A stretch of 7,018 nucleotides of DNA from Pseudomonadota bacterium. GTDB taxonomy: Bacteria > Pseudomonadota > Alphaproteobacteria > Sphingomonadales > SMXR01. Each line of letters opens with the position of its first letter. The stretch's first letter is position 1. Positions 4,889-7,018 of this stretch are shown here, piece by piece. The notes below the pieces were generated by a model. The model was given only the letters and a program-made list of their open reading frames with translations, did no database searches and was not told the origin of the DNA. The DNA lies in the NCBI GenBank assembly GCA_022571175.1, contig JACZYI010000076.1, positions 1,005 to 8,022 on the forward strand. The letters are read 5' to 3'. The translations under genes were made by a program, and so were the position numbers.

Positions 4889-7018
4889 ATGTCAACGCGT
4901 ATGTTAATCGACGCGCGCCACCAGGAAGAGACGCGCGTTACCGTCATTCAGGGAACCCGTGTAGAGGAATTTGACTACGAATCGAGCAACAAGGCACAGC
5001 TCAAAGGAAATATCTATCTCGCCAAAATTACGCGGGTAGAACCCTCCCTTCAGGCCGCTTTTGTCGATTATGGCGGAAATCGCCACGGTTTTCTGGCTTT
5101 CAGCGAAATTCACCCCGATTATTATCAGATTCCGGTGGAAGACCGGGAAGAGCTGCTTCGGCTGGAAGCAGAAGCCAACGCTGCCGCGTCTGAAAATAAT
5201 AACGCGGAAGGGCCGGACCCGGCCAACCAGAAGCAAAATAGCAATGATGATGATGCCGGGAATAATGGCCCGAAAAATAATGATCAGGAAAACAAAACGG
5301 GCACCAGCGAGCAGGAACAGGAAGACGATGAATTCAGCGAATCCCTCAGGCGCAAAAGACTGCGGGCGCTGAAGCGTCGCTATAAAATTCAGGAAGTTAT
5401 CAAGCGACACCAGATATTGCTTATTCAGGTGGTGAAAGAAGAGCGCGGCTCCAAGGGGGCAGCACTGACCACCTATTTGTCTTTGGCCGGGCGTTATAGC
5501 GTGCTTATGCCCAATACCACCAAAGGCGGCGGTATCAGCCGCAAGATTGCCAATATAAAAGACCGCAAACGCCTGAAAAGTATTTTGGAAGATTTGAAAA
5601 TTTCCGACAATATGGGCTGCATCATCCGCACCGCGGGTATGAATCGCACCAAGGCCGAAATCCGGAGGGATGTGGATTACCTGACCAAGCTATGGGAAGG
5701 TATTCGCACCATGACTTTGAAATCGATTGCCCCGAGTCTGATCTACGAAGAAGGCAATCTTATCAAGCGCGCCATTCGGGATCTTTATGATCGCAATATT
5801 TCCGAAATTCTTGTTGAGGGTGAAGCCGGTTACAGACTGGCGAAGGATTTTATGACTCTGCTGATGCCGAGCCACGCCAAGAAGGTCATCCACTACACCG
5901 ACAAGATACCGCTTTTTCACAGATATCAGGTGGAAGCCCAGCTCGACAGCATGTTCAACCCTTCGGTGACCATGAAATCAGGTGGTTATATCGTCATCAA
6001 CCCGACCGAAGCACTGGTGGCTATTGATGTCAATTCAGGCCGCTCCACCAAGGAACATGACATTGAGCAAACGGCACTGAAAACAAATCTGGAAGCTGCC
6101 GACGAAGTGGCAAGACAGTTGAAGCTTCGCGATATGTCGGGCTTGATCGTGGTGGATTTCATCGACATGGAAAACCGCAGCAACATTCGGAAAGTTGAAC
6201 GGCGCATGCGCGATGCCTTAAAACCTGACCGGGCGCGCGTGCAGGTGAGCCGTATTTCAAGCCTGGGCCTGATGGAAATTTCCCGCCAGAGACTGCGATC
6301 AAACCTGGTGGAGACCAGCACCATAGCCTGCCCCCATTGTGACGGGATCGGGCGCATTCGCACAACCGAATCTTCAGCCCTGCATGTGCTTCGCGTTCTG
6401 GAAGAAGAAGTCGGCAAGCCCGGTGGAAACATCCTCACGGTCCAGGTGCCAACCACAGTGGCCGTTTATATTCTGAATCAAAAACGCCAGCTACTCCTGG
6501 AAATGGAAGAGCGCGGCCAACTTTCAATTCAGGTTGAACCCAATGATACCCTGGTGGCACCAGCCTATGAGCTGGACCGATCCGGTGACAAGGAGGTGGG
6601 AGACACCTCCCGGGCGGTTACACCCATTACCGGGCTGGAGCCGGTTGCGGCCCCGATTTCTGATGAAGATTCGAGCTCTGACAGAGCCTCTGGCGAACAG
6701 CCTGCTGATGAAGAAAAACAGGATCGTCGCAGACCTCGCCGTCGGGGACGACGGGGTGGCAGACGCCGTCGCGGTATTTATGATCGTCCTCGCAGAGATC
6801 AGGAAGCATCAGCACCTGCCAGCGAAGACGCCGTAAAAAAGACTGATGATCTCACCGATGACAAAATTGCGCATAAGAAGGCAGATGAAAAGACGCCCAC
6901 CAAAGAGCAATCAAAAGAGGGTGAAAAGAAGACCGCCCGGGGTCAAGGCCGTGGTCGAAGTAGCAGACAAAGTCGCGGCGGTGAGCGCGGTTTGGCAATT
7001 AAAAAAACCGGGATCAAA
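4889..7018 (+). CDS. rne: Ribonuclease E, 5' part (710 codons, 3' end beyond the window)
   Basis: RNase E is the endonuclease that starts mRNA decay and processes rRNA and tRNA precursors; its tail usually scaffolds the degradosome. The N-terminus MSTRMLIDARHQEETRV leads into an S1 RNA-binding domain (about 40-200, ending KEERGSKGAALTTYLSLAG). An Asn/Asp/Glu-rich insertion interrupts it at about 83-160. The 5'-monophosphate sensor region contains RTAG (R247, T248, matching E. coli R169/T170). The DNase I-like domain holds the metal-binding aspartates D380 (AIDVNSG) and D423 (VVDFIDM), 43 residues apart as in E. coli. The Zn-link is CPHC (C481, C484). The small domain follows to about residue 555. 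Then comes a disordered, charged tail with an arginine-rich RNA-binding-like block (613-634) and Lys/Glu and Arg/Gly-rich stretches. The reading frame is uninterrupted to the window edge. RNase G is excluded by the tail and the S1 insertion. It is divergent from amiC and has a long structured leader. Confidence 0.96.
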   Translation, partial: MSTRMLIDARHQEETRVTVIQGTRVEEFDYESSNKAQLKGNIYLAKITRVEPSLQAAFVDYGGNRHGFLAFSEIHPDYYQIPVEDREELLRLEAEANAAASENNNAEGPDPANQKQNSNDDDAGNNGPKNNDQENKTGTSEQEQEDDEFSESLRRKRLRALKRRYKIQEVIKRHQILLIQVVKEERGSKGAALTTYLSLAGRYSVLMPNTTKGGGISRKIANIKDRKRLKSILEDLKISDNMGCIIRTAGMNRTKAEIRRDVDYLTKLWEGIRTMTLKSIAPSLIYEEGNLIKRAIRDLYDRNISEILVEGEAGYRLAKDFMTLLMPSHAKKVIHYTDKIPLFHRYQVEAQLDSMFNPSVTMKSGGYIVINPTEALVAIDVNSGRSTKEHDIEQTALKTNLEAADEVARQLKLRDMSGLIVVDFIDMENRSNIRKVERRMRDALKPDRARVQVSRISSLGLMEISRQRLRSNLVETSTIACPHCDGIGRIRTTESSALHVLRVLEEEVGKPGGNILTVQVPTTVAVYILNQKRQLLLEMEERGQLSIQVEPNDTLVAPAYELDRSGDKEVGDTSRAVTPITGLEPVAAPISDEDSSSDRASGEQPADEEKQDRRRPRRRGRRGGRRRRGIYDRPRRDQEASAPASEDAVKKTDDLTDDKIAHKKADEKTPTKEQSKEGEKKTARGQGRGRSSRQSRGGERGLAIKKTGIK

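Noticed and set aside
4611..4895. 94-codon minus-strand frame in the amiC-rne gap
   Set aside because: It starts inside the rne start region, runs antisense to the leader, and its translation looks random, with no good ribosome binding site.
4702..4974. 90-codon plus-strand frame starting in the rne leader and overlapping the rne start
   Set aside because: An AGAGAAG sequence precedes the ATG, so a leader peptide was considered. The translation has no recognisable features, its last third is an out-of-frame reading of rne, and it crosses the hairpin and the rne ribosome binding site. Chance is the simpler reading.
4904..5410. 168-codon minus-strand frame with Ile/Leu/Phe-rich, membrane-like segments
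   Set aside because: It is the antisense of the RNase E S1 domain. Its hydrophobic runs arise because AAT/GAT/GAA-rich codons of the Asn/Asp/Glu insertion read as ATT/ATC/TTC on the other strand. The plus-strand frame is clearly RNase E.

Overview
The window is a stretch of bacterial chromosome carrying conserved housekeeping genes. It most likely comes from an alphaproteobacterium. Three things suggest this: the divergent order RNase E | N-acetylmuramoyl-L-alanine amidase – class A penicillin-binding protein 1A – release factor 2 is, from general knowledge, typical of that class; the RNase E N-terminus resembles alphaproteobacterial versions; and its S1 domain has a long acidic insertion. 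Base composition looks balanced and even, and I see no mobile element, tRNA/rRNA, CRISPR array or phage gene.

Layout. On the minus strand, read from the middle leftwards: amiC (4382-3171, complete), mrcA/PBP1A (3067-515, complete) and prfB (464-1, cut by the window edge after about 154 residues). The gaps are 103 bp and 50 bp and neither shows a convincing terminator, so the three may be co-transcribed. On the plus strand, rne starts at 4889 and stays open for 710 codons to the right edge, so its 3' end is missing. Between amiC and rne is a 506-bp divergent intergenic region. It holds a possible rne promoter and a series of inverted repeats that would fold in the rne leader RNA.

How the genes relate. 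AmiC (periplasmic septal amidase) and PBP1A (inner-membrane transglycosylase/transpeptidase) cut and build peptidoglycan. prfB encodes RF2, and its frame is interrupted by an in-frame UGA that is read through by the classical +1 programmed frameshift. RNase E is the main endonuclease of mRNA decay, and its long structured leader would suit feedback control of its own mRNA.

I found no undescribed system. The points most worth a second look are the intact prfB frameshift signal, the structured rne leader with a long hairpin just before the ribosome binding site, and the asparagine/acidic-rich insertion in the RNase E S1 domain.
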